Under the pieces are notes generated by a model that worked only from the letters and a program-made list of their open reading frames with translations, was not told the DNA's origin and did no database searches. A stretch of 64,000 nucleotides of DNA. Origin: Phoronis australis (lineage: Eukaryota; Phoronida; Phoronidae). Position 1 is the stretch's first letter, and each line of letters opens with the position of its first letter. Positions 36,701 through 45,490 of this stretch are shown here, piece after piece. The DNA is taken from assembly GCA_002633005.1 (NCBI GenBank), contig NMRA01000349.1, positions 124,001 through 188,000 of the forward strand, read 5' to 3'. Both the position numbers and the translations under genes were made by a program.

Positions 36701-39700
36701 TCAAAAATGGGAGCTTCAGATAGTGCCTTGCATTTTTTCGGAACTATTATCGACCGCCTGTGGACAGAAGAGATATATAACTTCCCCGATCTTCTCACAG
36801 ATATTCTTAGCAGTTGCGATTTAGAGGAACACCCGAATTTACAAAGGTTAGAAGGTGCCTTTTCTCAGTGCACACCGCTAGCTGTTCTCACATGCGATAC
36901 TGTTGAGGCGATCTTCAGTGAAACACATTCACAGCTCAATAGGGTGGACTTGGAAGGTGAGAATCCCAATGAAATATTGAGTAGTCTGAAGATCGCTCTT
37001 GTAACAGTACATGCCAAAACTGAACTGTCACTGAAGATCGTTGTGGCGGTTTCTTTTATTAAATCGATTTTGCGACGAATTGCTCTGCTGTTGAAGGATT
37101 CACAGCACTTCATCAAAACCGAGGCCGCCAACAATTTCCTGCAAGAAATTTCGTCTTTGTTTGAACCTTCACCGGATGCCATCGTTTCAGACATGCCTGA
37201 CGAATGTTGTGTTACTTTCTTACTGAAAGCCTTTCATGAATGCTCGAGTTTTCAGGAATCAATCTTGCTGATTAATGAGTATGTTCTGAAAATACCTGCT
37301 CTCCAAAGAATTAAGTGGACAGACGATGATTTTGTTAACCCCTTAGGATTCAAAGTTATGTCAGAAGGTTCTAGTTACCAACACGCCTTTACAGCATTTA
37401 GGCAACTTTTAGAGGGCGATAATTCTGCTGTCAAACAACTGGTCACTGAAGCTACGAATTCTGCGGAGAATAAGCTCGCTCTCCTTTCAGTAGTGGTCGA
37501 CAATCTTTATCTTGTTTCGGGGCAACGCGAACTAAAAGACTCTGAAAAACAAGCAGGGTGTGCCGTAACAAAACTTTTGCAAGAATTTCCAGCCGTGTTG
37601 TTAACTCTTAGTAAATGCTTATGCCTGGAAACGAAGTTCGACTTGCCAATCCTCAACTTAACTCCTGGAACACCAACGCGCGATGTGCAAGTCGCTTCCG
37701 TGATGGTTCATCTGGTTTCCATGACAGCGTGTTTTGCTAACGGTGGACAATGTTTGTTTTCCAAAGCTGTCAGTGATCCTTCTAGCTTAAACAACCTTTT
37801 CATTCCGTCAACGCAAGATGAGACTCTCCCTCACGAAGAGTTGGGAGAAACGGGTACTTACGAATGTGTATGCCTACATAAAGTTGTAACAACGACGGGG
37901 AGTTGTCCGGTGTGCCACACAACTTTGAAGAAACCGACAGAAACTGTTTGTCAAGCTGAAATACCATCAGCTCTTATGGAACCGCGAAGGGGTTTCTGGG
38001 GCTATAACCCGTCACGTGTTTATCCACGTGGCATGTCCTCCGCGTCGTTCGTCATTTTTAGACTGCTATTGAACAGTAGCATTGCAACTGGATATGCGCT
38101 GATGAAGAACGAGCTCGCTGGTGTTTATAATCAGGATGAAGATGCTCTGCCCCATGATATGGTGTTGAAGTGTATCACAGAAGAGCTTGGGAAGATGTGG
38201 GAAATTTTGGAGTCACTGTTGGCATTGCCGTCTCACCAAGTTTGCTGTTTCGTGCACGCGCTTCTCCGCAGATTACAACCACTTTTAACGGACTGTAACT
38301 GTTCATTTGCTACACTCGAAGAAAGAGCGGAGTGGGAGCAGATTTTTATGAAAGAAGTGGACGAACTTATCAGAGTCAGACATCGCGTGATACGACAAAC
38401 CATGATCAATACCATCGTGTCGTCTGATAATTGCGTTGAGTCGGCAGTCGATGAGCTGAATGAGACCAACACGGCACTGGCGAGACTGTTTAGGTTTACA
38501 CCCTTGAAATCCACTAAAAAGCTGTTTGGCTCGTACAAGCTGAGTGAATTGGAAAGCAAGAATCCATTTCTTGGCTTATTTTTTAGCTCTGGTAAGCACT
38601 TGTCAATCTTACGATATCTCAAGCCCATTCTTAAGTGGCAAAACTTGATCGCAAGCTGCAAAAGCCATCATCTTTCCCGGAAGCGCTCTATCGAAACAAT
38701 AAGACAAGTAATCAGCGAACACAAAGACCCAAAAGAGAAGCAAAAGTTGCGTGACGTGTTCGACGAGTTCACCAAGGCTTGGAATGAAATTCATCCGTTT
38801 CTGCAAGAACTTGGTACATTCTCCACTCTGCCAATACTACACGATGACTGTAAAGTTCATGAATGTTTGGCTGTCAGTAAGGAGTCAACCGTGTACAAAG
38901 TGATTGAATCACTCGTCCAGATGCAAAACTCGTTCTTAGACAAAGTTCTGAGAATGGCCACTTCCGGGAGATGTATTGCTTTGAGTTTTCTACTTAGGGA
39001 GTCATCTGCAGCGGTTATCCCCGTGATCCCTTTAGCTGAGGCGGAGTTGTCCCATATTTTGGACTTCTCTTGGAAAGATTTGAAAAGTGACTTGCTGAGA
39101 TTGTCCCAGTTTAACACAGTTAGAGGAATGGGATACGATTTGGAATTTGACTTCACAGCCATTGAGATCGAGTTGTCAGTCACTTTGGTCTACGGCAAGG
39201 CACATCTTTTGCTGGACTCCAGTTTCCCTTTCTTTGCATTTGCTCATGAACTTCCGCTTAACTCGGCAGTCTTGGCACAGATTGAAAAGACAATCCCACA
39301 AAAGGCACTCCCTGACACGGCAGTTGCGCAGCTGAAGGATCTCAACAACGCCAACCCACTAAATACCACGACGCTCAAGTTCGATGTGGACATTGTCGTT
39401 GATATGCTGCAGAAGTCGCGCTCGCAACTGGATTCACCTCAGACATCTATCTTGGACTATGCTAACAGGTGGTATACTGTGTTGAACAAGCATTTCCCCG
39501 AACATCTTTTGCCGCAGCCAGGAAACACTTTGAAACTTTGTCATCTGGTGTCTTTGAGCGAGACCCTTGACGAACTGCTTTCTCACAACTCGGAAGAAAA
39601 ACTCATGAACAAGTATCGACAACAACTGGACAAAACTAATGATGCTGAGCTACAGACTCGTCTAAGCAAAACGACTGCTGACCTTGACTCCGTAATAAAG

Positions 39701-42660
39701 TTGCTTCGGAGTTTTATTTACAGGTACTTTTCCACTCGTGAAGACCAGATGCCGGACGAGTCGCAGCCATTAATCAACCTGTTAAAGGCTGAGTGCCAAT
39801 CGAGAGACGGCCAAGAGGATCAAATGTTAGTGAAAGAACTCGAATTCATATTCACTCCAGTTGTACAAGTACAGCATTCACACACAGCCGTGAAGCATGT
39901 CGCACAGGTTATACAGGTAACCTTTTTTGTCATTATTCCCCACATGACTGATTATTTATGGACATTTTAATGGTCATTATGAACTACAATCGAGTTCAGT
40001 AAATTGGCAAGGCAATCCATGAAATTTAATTGTTCGTAGCAGGTCACAACTCCAAACCAACCACTATGACTCCAAAAAGCCCGTTACACCAAAAATAACC
40101 GACTATTTCGAAAGCCCTCTATTCCGAAAATAATGCACTACTCCGAACAAAAATATTTTTGATTTTACTCGAAAAGTACTTATTAAACTGCCAAAACTTT
40201 AAAACGATGTTGATGCTTGATTCACCTAAAAAACACTTCTCCGGAAAATCTTTATTCTGAATTGAAAAAAAAAGCTTCCCGATGTTAGCCGGCACCGCTG
40301 TTTCCTCGACCTCTCGCTCTTGTCTCTGTTGTTTTAAAAATAATTTTGTGACGATATTAAGGATTGTGATCAAAAAAGGTTTCATAGTAGAGTGTCTTTG
40401 TTGTACGTTAGCAAAATGGAAAATGTTTCCCAACATGATGACATGTAAATAGTCGACAAATCCATATGTAATAAACCAGCGAAAATCTTTTTCATTCGTC
40501 ATGTAAGACATATGACGTCAGGTTGAACAACTTCCCGAACCTTTGTCATAAGTTAAAACAGTATTGAAGTTTATAAATAATTTTTGAAAGCGAAATTGGG
40601 TGGTGCAAGGGGTAATAAGCTAAGCCACGCACGAGGAATTGGGCCTCAAACAAAGTAAACAAGAGTGAGAGGTCGAGGGAACATCGAAACCGGAGGACTT
40701 CTTTGGGAATCGTTTCCAAGTCAATATCAACCTTGCGTATGAAAAGCAGCTCGTCATTTCTGTATTGCAGAAAAACTTTCCAAAGATGTCTGATAACATA
40801 ACTTAGTTATGAAACATATTTGTTTGAGTGAACTTTTTGATAATCGATTCGCATATGAAAAAAACAGCGAACTCACCTAGGCAAACTTAAAGGCGAAGGC
40901 AATCTTTTTTCATGTCAGTTTTAGCAAAAATAAGGTTCGTTGATTATCCCAAACATATTTTTCACTTATTTACTGCGTTTCTTAATTTAATTAATTACTC
41001 GTCCTCTACTCAGGAAGTGACGTTTTGGGAGGCAAGAATTTCGCGCCAATTTCTTTTCATATAGTCTGACTGTGAGACCAGTCGAGTCAGTCATTGTTCT
41101 ACCTCGGTTGTGATAAGCTCGGTCGTCGTTTGCTTTTGCTTACGAGTCAGTCAACATGCCATACTGTTGCTGCGTTCTGGGGTGTACTCATTATCGTCTC
41201 ACGTACAGAGGAAGAACTTTCCCACTTGCCCGAGTGTCCCGCGACACACTCCCACTGGTGGGTTATCTGAGCACCCGAACTGCTTACATCCCGCCGTATG
41301 ACTCCCTCGCCACACACCTGGCACCTTCCAAATAGCTCCAATACAAGTCCTCAATAAACTTATCAAACTTAGGCTCACCGATATGTTCATTGGATGACGA
41401 ACTGTCCTCTTCACTGGGTGTCGAACTGGGACTGTATTCACTACCACTACTCAACATCGCTGTATGGCTGCTTACAGGCTCTGGGCTAGAGACAACAGCA
41501 CAGGGCAAATCACTGCTAGTTCCCGGAATTGCACGCAATGGGGTACGTTTGGAGGCACGGATGACAGTAGATGAAGTGCCTACAGTCAGCGTATATAGTG
41601 GCCACAGCTCGCGAGGCTTCTCGCTTCAAAAACGCACTTCTCGGGGTTGGCGACGGGGCACTGCCGGGAATCAACAGCGACGGTATGGTACCCTTCTTCA
41701 GGCGTTGTTTCGCAGGGACCTTCATCAATTCAGCGTATCTGTCATAATCTGATAGCAGAAAATGCTTACTGCACACTCGGTAACCCTCCATTACTTTGTA
41801 CGTTGCGTGGATGGGTAGCGCTGCGTTCGTCACATGAACGAGCTAGCCAAGTGCGGCGAAGTGTGTCATCCTTCGGAAAGCGACGCAAGGTATCCAAAGC
41901 GCGTGTGAGACGATAATGAGTATCTCCCGGCACGCAGCAGCAGCGTGGCATGTTGACTGACTTGTAAACAAAAGCAAACGACTACCGAACTTATGACAAA
42001 CGAGGTAGAATAATGACCGACTCGACAGCTTTCACAGTCAGACTATAATGAAAAGAAATTGCCTTGAAACTCTTGCCTCCCAAAACGTCACTTCCGGAGT
42101 AGAGGACGAGAAATTAATCAAATTACGAAAAGCTGTAATTAAGTGAAAAATGTGTCTGGGATAATCAACGAACCTTATTTTTGGTAAAAGTGACATGAGA
42201 AAAGGTTGCCTTCGCCTTTCTGTTCATGCTGGTAAGCATGCCTACATGTGTGTACATGTGTTTTGCGAAAAGGATCTTCAGGTTGTTTACAAAAACCGAC
42301 TCGGGATAAAATGAGGGCAGAATTCATGACAAAATGTGACAAAGTGTTTCTCGGATGGTACAGCCATCAATTTCGTTGTAATATTTTTGAAAACCGGTTT
42401 ATAGTTTTCGAGTATAAAATCAAAAAATATTTTTCGTAGTAATAGGTTTTTCGGAGTGGGCCTTCGGAGTTGCAGCCTTCGGTTCAGTGAGCTGTAACCG
42501 TTTGTCTAGCGTAATTTTGTAATTCATTGCTTGGTTAATTAATGAATGCTTATTGAATCTTCAGGAGAGACTGAAATCCCGAGAGTACGTGAAGAATGTT
42601 CCCGATGAGAAAAAGAAACCGACACAGAAGAGAAAGAAATTTCTCATCCGGAAAGCGTAA
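11084..42660 (+). CDS. RNF213: RNF213 (mysterin)-like giant AAA+ protein, 8 exons found, 5' end missing
   Basis: Exons are 11084-11475, 12679-12838, 17215-17277, 18001-18075, 18652-18729, 24743-26742, 28270-39916 and 42565-42660. Every junction is GT-AG and phase-consistent (2, 0, 0, 0, 0, 2, 0), giving about 4836 residues against about 5200 in human RNF213. Family knowledge: RNF213 is a cytosolic dynein-like AAA+ ring fused to an E3 ubiquitin ligase module. It acts in lipid-droplet biology and in coating intracellular pathogens. Seen here: AAA3 Walker A GETGCGKT (Lys about residue 2220) with Walker B LFMDEIN, and AAA4 GKPGCSKS (Lys about 2539) with VVLLDEIGLAE. The 319-residue spacing fits the family. 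Further on are a RING remnant (about 3664), an RZ-type zinc finger (about 4122) and the C-terminal domain. The first 250 residues are low-complexity and unrecognised. It could be one of several lineage-specific paralogues rather than the 1:1 orthologue. Confidence 0.9.
11476..12678. other. RNF213: intron 1 of the RNF213-like gene
   Basis: Non-coding. It contains a tRNA-derived repeat on the minus strand (12040-12112). Short open frames at 11637-11828 and 12292-12559 lack a donor in the required phase and resemble nothing known. Confidence 0.7.
12040..12112 (-). repeat. tRNA-derived (SINE-like) element
   Basis: On the minus strand a perfect pol III A box (TGGCTCAGTGG, at 12090-12100) is followed by a B-box-like GAGTTCGAGTCCC (12044-12056). 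Spacing is as in a tRNA. The acceptor and T stems do not pair, so this is a tRNA-derived SINE head or a decayed tRNA rather than a working tRNA gene. Confidence 0.6.
13427..13921 (+). repeat. degenerate interspersed unit, three copies
   Basis: The block TTCGATCA-ACTTTCAAA followed by AGTTTGCTTACGAAGTGC recurs at about 13427-13463, 13736-13773 and 13882-13921 with substitutions. This suggests a decayed tandem array with a period of about 150 bp, continuous with the minisatellite that follows. Confidence 0.5.
14020..14990 (+). repeat. CCGT-headed minisatellite element with CTCF-like motifs, copy 1
   Basis: The element starts with a near-perfect palindrome (14023-14060, arms ATTATGCGCCCACATAT and ATATGTGGACGCATTAT) and a CCGT-rich run (14069-14108). 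Five units of about 145 bp follow. Each contains a version of GCGCCACCTAGTGGC (near 14224, 14368, 14519, 14657 and 14799) and a phrase like TTCATGAAATTTTGAAC or TTTTGAAAATTGGCG. The 3' tail (AATCCTAGAAGCACA, GCGGTG-ATTCG) is shared with the array at 44690-45490, so the whole is a dispersed element. The motif resembles the reverse complement of the CTCF consensus. Confidence 0.75.
15139..16689 (+). mobile_element. Kolobok-like THAP DNA transposon, decayed copy 1
   Basis: Flanked by TTAA on both sides (15135-15138 and 16690-16693), with short terminal inverted repeats AGGCGAATGCCACCC and GGGTGGCATGCTCCT. TTAA target duplication with a THAP DNA-binding domain is the signature of the Kolobok superfamily. 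Inside, 15303-15440 encodes the start of a THAP domain (ML-R-CIVPACPN) interrupted by a stop and by a frameshift in a T run. No transposase core remains, so it is non-autonomous. It is inverted relative to copy 2. Confidence 0.8.
17278..18651. other. RNF213: introns 3 and 4 of the RNF213-like gene (around exon 18001-18075)
   Basis: Two short introns, 17278-18000 and 18076-18651. I see no repeats or additional exons in them beyond ordinary pyrimidine-rich acceptors (ATCTTTTCAG and ATTTTTCAG). Confidence 0.7.
19157..20758 (-). mobile_element. Kolobok-like THAP DNA transposon, decayed copy 2
   Basis: Flanked by TTAA (19153-19156 and 20759-20762) with termini AGGAGCATGTCACCC and GGGTGGCATTCTCAT. 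Aligned along its length with copy 1 in the opposite orientation. The minus strand at about 20470-20580 keeps the best THAP start in the window: CIVPACPNYAAARK, then SFFRLPRESEMLRKWLAVVK. These are the C-x4-C, the buried Phe/Leu-Pro and the invariant Trp of the family. A stop follows directly. No DDE transposase is left. Confidence 0.82.
23123..23298. repeat. 176-bp hairpin at the edge of the nested insertion
   Basis: The arms begin AATAAATATAGATTATTACATG and end with its inverted counterpart CATGTAATAATCTATTTATT. Inside, GTCGTTAT, ATCTAGAGCCC, GGATTTTGG and AATTATC-CCC are each matched in inverted order on the other arm, down to a loop near GGGGCGTTAGCCCC. The pairing is nearly continuous. 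Confidence 0.8.
23836..23905 (+). repeat. tRNA-derived segment (SINE head)
   Basis: A perfect A box TGGTGTAGTGG (23843-23853) and a perfect B box GGTTCGAATCC (23886-23896) at tRNA spacing. The acceptor stem and most T-stem pairs fail, so it is a SINE-type pol III promoter rather than a functional tRNA. Confidence 0.65.
24743..26742 (+). CDS. RNF213: RNF213-like exon 6: N-arm / start of the stalk
   Basis: A 2000-base exon follows acceptor TTTTGCAG and ends in TCA-AG before GTAAGT. It encodes about residues 257-922. It opens with a beta-rich block (RFSLFIPDDVLDTYG, then DMEFKPNGHNSSIWDSPPF). In position this corresponds to the early folded domain that precedes the stalk in vertebrate RNF213, although I cannot confirm a carbohydrate-binding-module fold. 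The rest is alpha-helical and stalk-like (for example LLPALLKAAFGKDVSW and LRQLKLIIQVGRLLKEKAAW). The start at 24743 was chosen because it is phase 0 with the upstream exon (GAT GAA CAG) and no in-frame ATG with good context exists. Confidence 0.85.
26743..28269. other. RNF213: intron 6 of the RNF213-like gene
   Basis: A 1.5-kb intron without coding content. The part at about 27290-27445 looks like the tail of a dispersed repeat: GGGGCGGGCCCAAG at one end, then GGAGGCATGGCCCTC, a C run, and GAATGCGCCACTGG at the other. Phrases of this kind are typical of invertebrate element tails. Confidence 0.6.
28270..39916 (+). CDS. RNF213: RNF213-like giant exon 7: stalk, AAA+ ring, E3 shell, RZ finger, C-terminal domain
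   Basis: A single 11,647-base exon with 3882 full codons and no stop. The acceptor GTTTCAG completes an AG-A arginine codon with the previous exon; the donor is CAG before GTAACC. The order is a helical stalk, a P-loop-like PGLGKS at 30992-31009 (probably degenerate AAA2), AAA3 Walker A at 32141-32164 and Walker B near 32318, and AAA4 Walker A at 33098-33121 and Walker B near 33323. Then come the E3 shell with an acidic insertion (36139-36250), a CGSCQGDP remnant where the RING is expected (about 36500), a short RZ finger (37859-37918) and the C-terminal domain. Human RNF213 splits the same region into dozens of exons. Antisense frames inside it are shadows. Confidence 0.92.
40130..42440. repeat. 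outer foldback element in the last intron
   Basis: About 115-bp arms in opposite orientation share ACTAC-GAA, AAAAATATTTTTGATTTTA, ACTCGAAAA and ACGA-GTTGATG. They are 2 kb apart because Kolobok-like copy 4 sits between them. CCGAAAA-type motifs continue outward on both sides, so true ends may be near 40040 and 42500. Confidence 0.5.
40891..42217 (-). mobile_element. Kolobok-like THAP transposon copy 4 with long terminal inverted repeats
   Basis: TTAA precedes the left end (40887-40890); the right flank is TTCT, so the duplication has decayed. The long inverted repeats (about 320 bp: 40891-41215 and 41900-42217) start AGGCGAAGGCAATC. The minus strand from 41951 encodes a THAP-like protein in broken frames: MPRCCCVPG, RRFPKDD, RRTWLARSC, then in another frame VMEGYRVCSKHF (the C-x2-H pair) and GTIPSLLIP. 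A Ser/Glu-rich stretch follows near 41284-41538. No transposase core. Different in sequence from copies 1-3, so a second Kolobok-like family. Confidence 0.72.
42565..42660 (+). CDS. RNF213: RNF213-like terminal exon with basic tail
   Basis: Acceptor AATCTTCAG joins in phase 0 to the giant exon across a 2.65-kb intron. The exon encodes 31 residues and the stop (TAA, 42658-42660). The junction gives HVAQVIQ followed by ERLKSREYV, plausible as the last helix of the C-terminal domain. After it comes a lysine/arginine-rich tail, EKKKPTQKRKKF, which resembles a nuclear-localisation or polyanion-binding segment. I recall no such tail in the human protein. An AATAAA 62 bases after the stop supports this as the last exon. 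Confidence 0.8.
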   Translation, partial: ERLKSREYVKNVPDEKKKPTQKRKKFLIRKA

Positions 42661-42721
42661 TGCGGAAGTAATTTGGTTAAATTATGATGGAAGGCTGGTT
42701 TACTGCCGCTTGAAGATGCGG

Positions 42722-42727
42722 AATAAA
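42722..42727 (+). terminator. RNF213: polyadenylation signal AATAAA, RNF213-like gene (proximal)
   Basis: AATAAA lies 62 bases after the TAA stop of the last exon, an appropriate distance for a short 3' UTR. A second AATAAA is at 42966-42971. Confidence 0.5.
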
Positions 42728-42965
42728 TGTTGTAAGAGCTGAAATAACTACATGTATCGAATTTTTGTTTCACCTTGCTGATTAGTGACTTCTTTTAGGT
42801 ACCGAGATTGGAAATTGACGAAATTATACAATTTTATGAATTGTTGTAGATTCGTGTACCAATAATGACTAACTGTACTGCAGACTGTACCGATGTATCC
42901 ACGATTGTAAAGTTTACTAATGGTTTATGTCACGTATATTGCTATCATGTACAGTTACACTTGCA

Positions 42966-42971
42966 AATAAA
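42966..42971 (+). terminator. RNF213: polyadenylation signal AATAAA (distal alternative)
   Basis: AATAAA in GCAAATAAATGG, followed within 35 bases by GT-rich sequence, which favours its use as a cleavage signal. Confidence 0.4.
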
Positions 42972-44341
42972 TGGCAGTTTGTAGTTGCGGTTTAGGCACC
43001 GCGCTGAAGTATTAATTTTGCTAGGCGCTGCTTTGTTGTGTTTTCATGTACAGTATATGGAATTCAAGGCACTCAGCGTTACTTTTTTCTACTAATATCT
43101 AAGCTTTTCATATACGTTTGTCTATGTGTGCCAGGCAGGAGATATACAAATATTAGACTTTTGTATCCCATGCTATCATGTTTAATGTGTGTACTTTTTA
43201 GAGAACACGTGGTGTTGTTATTTAGATATTGTTTAGTGTGTCATAGTTGCCCACCGTGAACAAGAAAGCTCGCGTTGAATTCGCTTTCTGCTTGGTGTAA
43301 TAGCTCTGTCCTTATCTCGTCGTGTAATTTGTGTTAGTGTTGCGCGAGTTTCACTGGAACATTTACTCCATGATGGGATTAACCGTAGACTTGTGTAGAC
43401 GCTACCAACGTATCTACGGCTGAAATTTCACAAAGTTTTCTTATAGCGTATATTGTTATATTTGCAAATATAAAGTTTATTACACTTACGATTTCGGCAC
43501 TAGAGGTGCCTTTTCTTTGGTGTGTATTGCTTTTTCTTTCAAGAACATTCATGTTGGATGTTCTTAGCGCTAGAAATATGTACGTGTATATTTGTTCATA
43601 GGCCCTGTCCAGTATAATCTCGATGTATCTATCTGGCTGGAGATACACTAAAGCTTCCTTGATTCATTTGTGTAAATGTGATTTAGACACTGCCTAATGT
43701 AGGAATGTATCCATAAATGGAAGCTATGTGAATTCAGTTTTTGTGCTTTGAATTGGACCGATGGTGGGGCTTAGAATTTGAGTCACGGTTAACTTTTTGT
43801 GTATTCTTGTGTGTGCTTTTGGTTTGTGCTTTACACTGATATATCCGTGCTTTGAAAGAGTGTTATATTTGAATAAAATGGATATCATGCTAACTGTGGT
43901 CTTTAGATATTGGGGTCGCTGATTCCCATTCTTCCGTCTTACCCCCGTCCATATCACCGTTTGTTCACGCCATTCAGTGCCGTTGGCAGTACAGTTTTCG
44001 TCATCGCGTCAATTATTCTGTTGTTCTGCGTAGCATCTGCCATTTTGCCAAATTTCTACAAAACTGCAGAATTCTTATTAGAAAAAGTTTCGAAATAGAT
44101 TGCGTGCAAGCCTGTGCAATAAATACTTGTGGATGCGTGCATTCAACAGCAATGCGTTTTGGATGCGTGCACTTCAAGCTGTACAACGGAGTGAATAGTG
44201 TTAGTGTTTATATTCAAGATGAAATCTCTTCTTGATGAAGCCGTTGTGATAAATTCAGCATTTTCTTAAGAATCTTGAATTCCAATCATTGCGACTCCGG
44301 TGCTAGCAGGACTGTAGTGCTTGCCAAATGGTAGAAAGTAC

Positions 44342-44381
44342 AATTCCCTGGTTATATTGGAATTCCCTGGTTATATTGGAA
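44342..44381 (+). repeat. 19-bp direct repeat, two copies
   Basis: ATTCCCTGGTTATATTGGA occurs twice back to back, followed by a partial third (ATTACC). Confidence 0.85.
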
Positions 44382-44689
44382 TTACCTTTTCTGCGTTAAT
44401 GCGTGTTAATCCCCGGCGTGTATCTGCAATCCATGCAAAGGGCGCTCATCTTTGATCTGTATTCACTTCTATTGAAGAAACAATGTCCTGCTCGCCTTTG
44501 AACACAGTCGGTGTATGTCTTTCCCGCGTTTTTTTAAACAGAAGTAAATGTAAAATCACTGTCAGTGCGCGCCGTTTACCACGTTTTTATTGTTTTATGG
44601 ATAGTGAATACTCACGGTAAGGGATAGATGATCAACACTAAAAAATGTGTCTCCTTGCACTCGTTCTTTTTTTATATATGTAGGTAGCC

Positions 44690-45490
44690 TAAATGTTAAA
44701 GTCATCTCTGTCCCTGCGTCTGCTGCGGTATATCGTCAACGTCTTGCTGAATCTTGATAACATAATGTGCTTAGGTCCGATACCATTACGCTTCTCGAAT
44801 TTTTTTTCTTTTCCCTCCGTATTGTTTAAGTTCACGGACGGATGTTCGTGAAATTTGGCAAATAAGTTTCTATTAAGGAAACAACGTCTTTCCACTTTCG
44901 GGAGGATTCGACGTATTCTGTACCACCTAAGGGCCACTTTTATTATTTCTCATTGCTGTGTTTTTACATCCGCCTCTTTATCCGTCAAACTACACATAGA
45001 ATCAAAATGAAATTTAGCAGTTATGTTGCTGATAAGAAGACCATGGTTGACAATGATTTTCGAACGTGTCTAAAAACTGTGGCGTCCCCTAGTGGTGATT
45101 TTGTATTTCTGCAACCATCGCCGTAGCTCCTGTATCCTTTGCAGTAGCTGTAGAACTTTCGCAGGTGTTTCCTCGGAAATGTGACTACGGCTGCCCACAG
45201 CGTTTTGAGCGGCCCTGACTACCGCCGTGTCCTTTAGCTCTTAAGTTTGTCTCTGTATCTCAGTCTGGAGTTTCGTTGGTGGATTTTCATGAATTTTGGA
45301 AGTGAAGTTTTGTATTTGAGAGACGACGAGGCCTTCCCAATTTCGGACGGGTTCGACGTGTTCTGCGCATCTACTGGTCATGTTTATGATACAAAAAATC
45401 CTTGAAGCACAGCGTTTGCGGTGTAGTCGCGAACTCATTTGACCCCTTCGTCTTGATGCATTCCCCTTTAAAGCAATCCACAACAGCAAA
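44690..45490 (+). repeat. minisatellite element with CTCF-like motifs, copy 2
   Basis: Same orientation and same 3' tail as 14020-14990 (AATCCTTGAAGCACAG, GCGGTGTAGTCGCG, CATTTGA). Units of about 140-160 bp repeat, with the motif present as TACCACCTAAGGGCC, GCGTCCCCTAGTGG and GCGCATCTACTGG near 44921, 45083 and 45365. It is more decayed than copy 1 and lacks the palindromic CCGT head. Confidence 0.65.

Larger units (their letters stand above)
39917..42564. other. RNF213: intron 7 of the RNF213-like gene, a nest of foldback elements
   Basis: The last intron is almost entirely repeat. An outer foldback (arms at about 40130-40245 and 42315-42440) encloses Kolobok-like copy 4 (40891-42217) and a smaller inverted pair (about 40307-40326 and 40659-40680, CCTCGACCTCTCGCTCTTGT-like). 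No host coding sequence is visible inside. Confidence 0.7.

Noticed and set aside
28672-39625. Many minus-strand and shifted-frame ORFs of 60-150 codons inside the giant exon
   Set aside because: They are shadows of the RNF213-like coding frame and show no family motifs or splice context.
43910-44098. Small membrane protein (62 codons)
   Set aside because: One hydrophobic stretch but no ATG in context and no homology I recognise; noted in the intergenic entry only.
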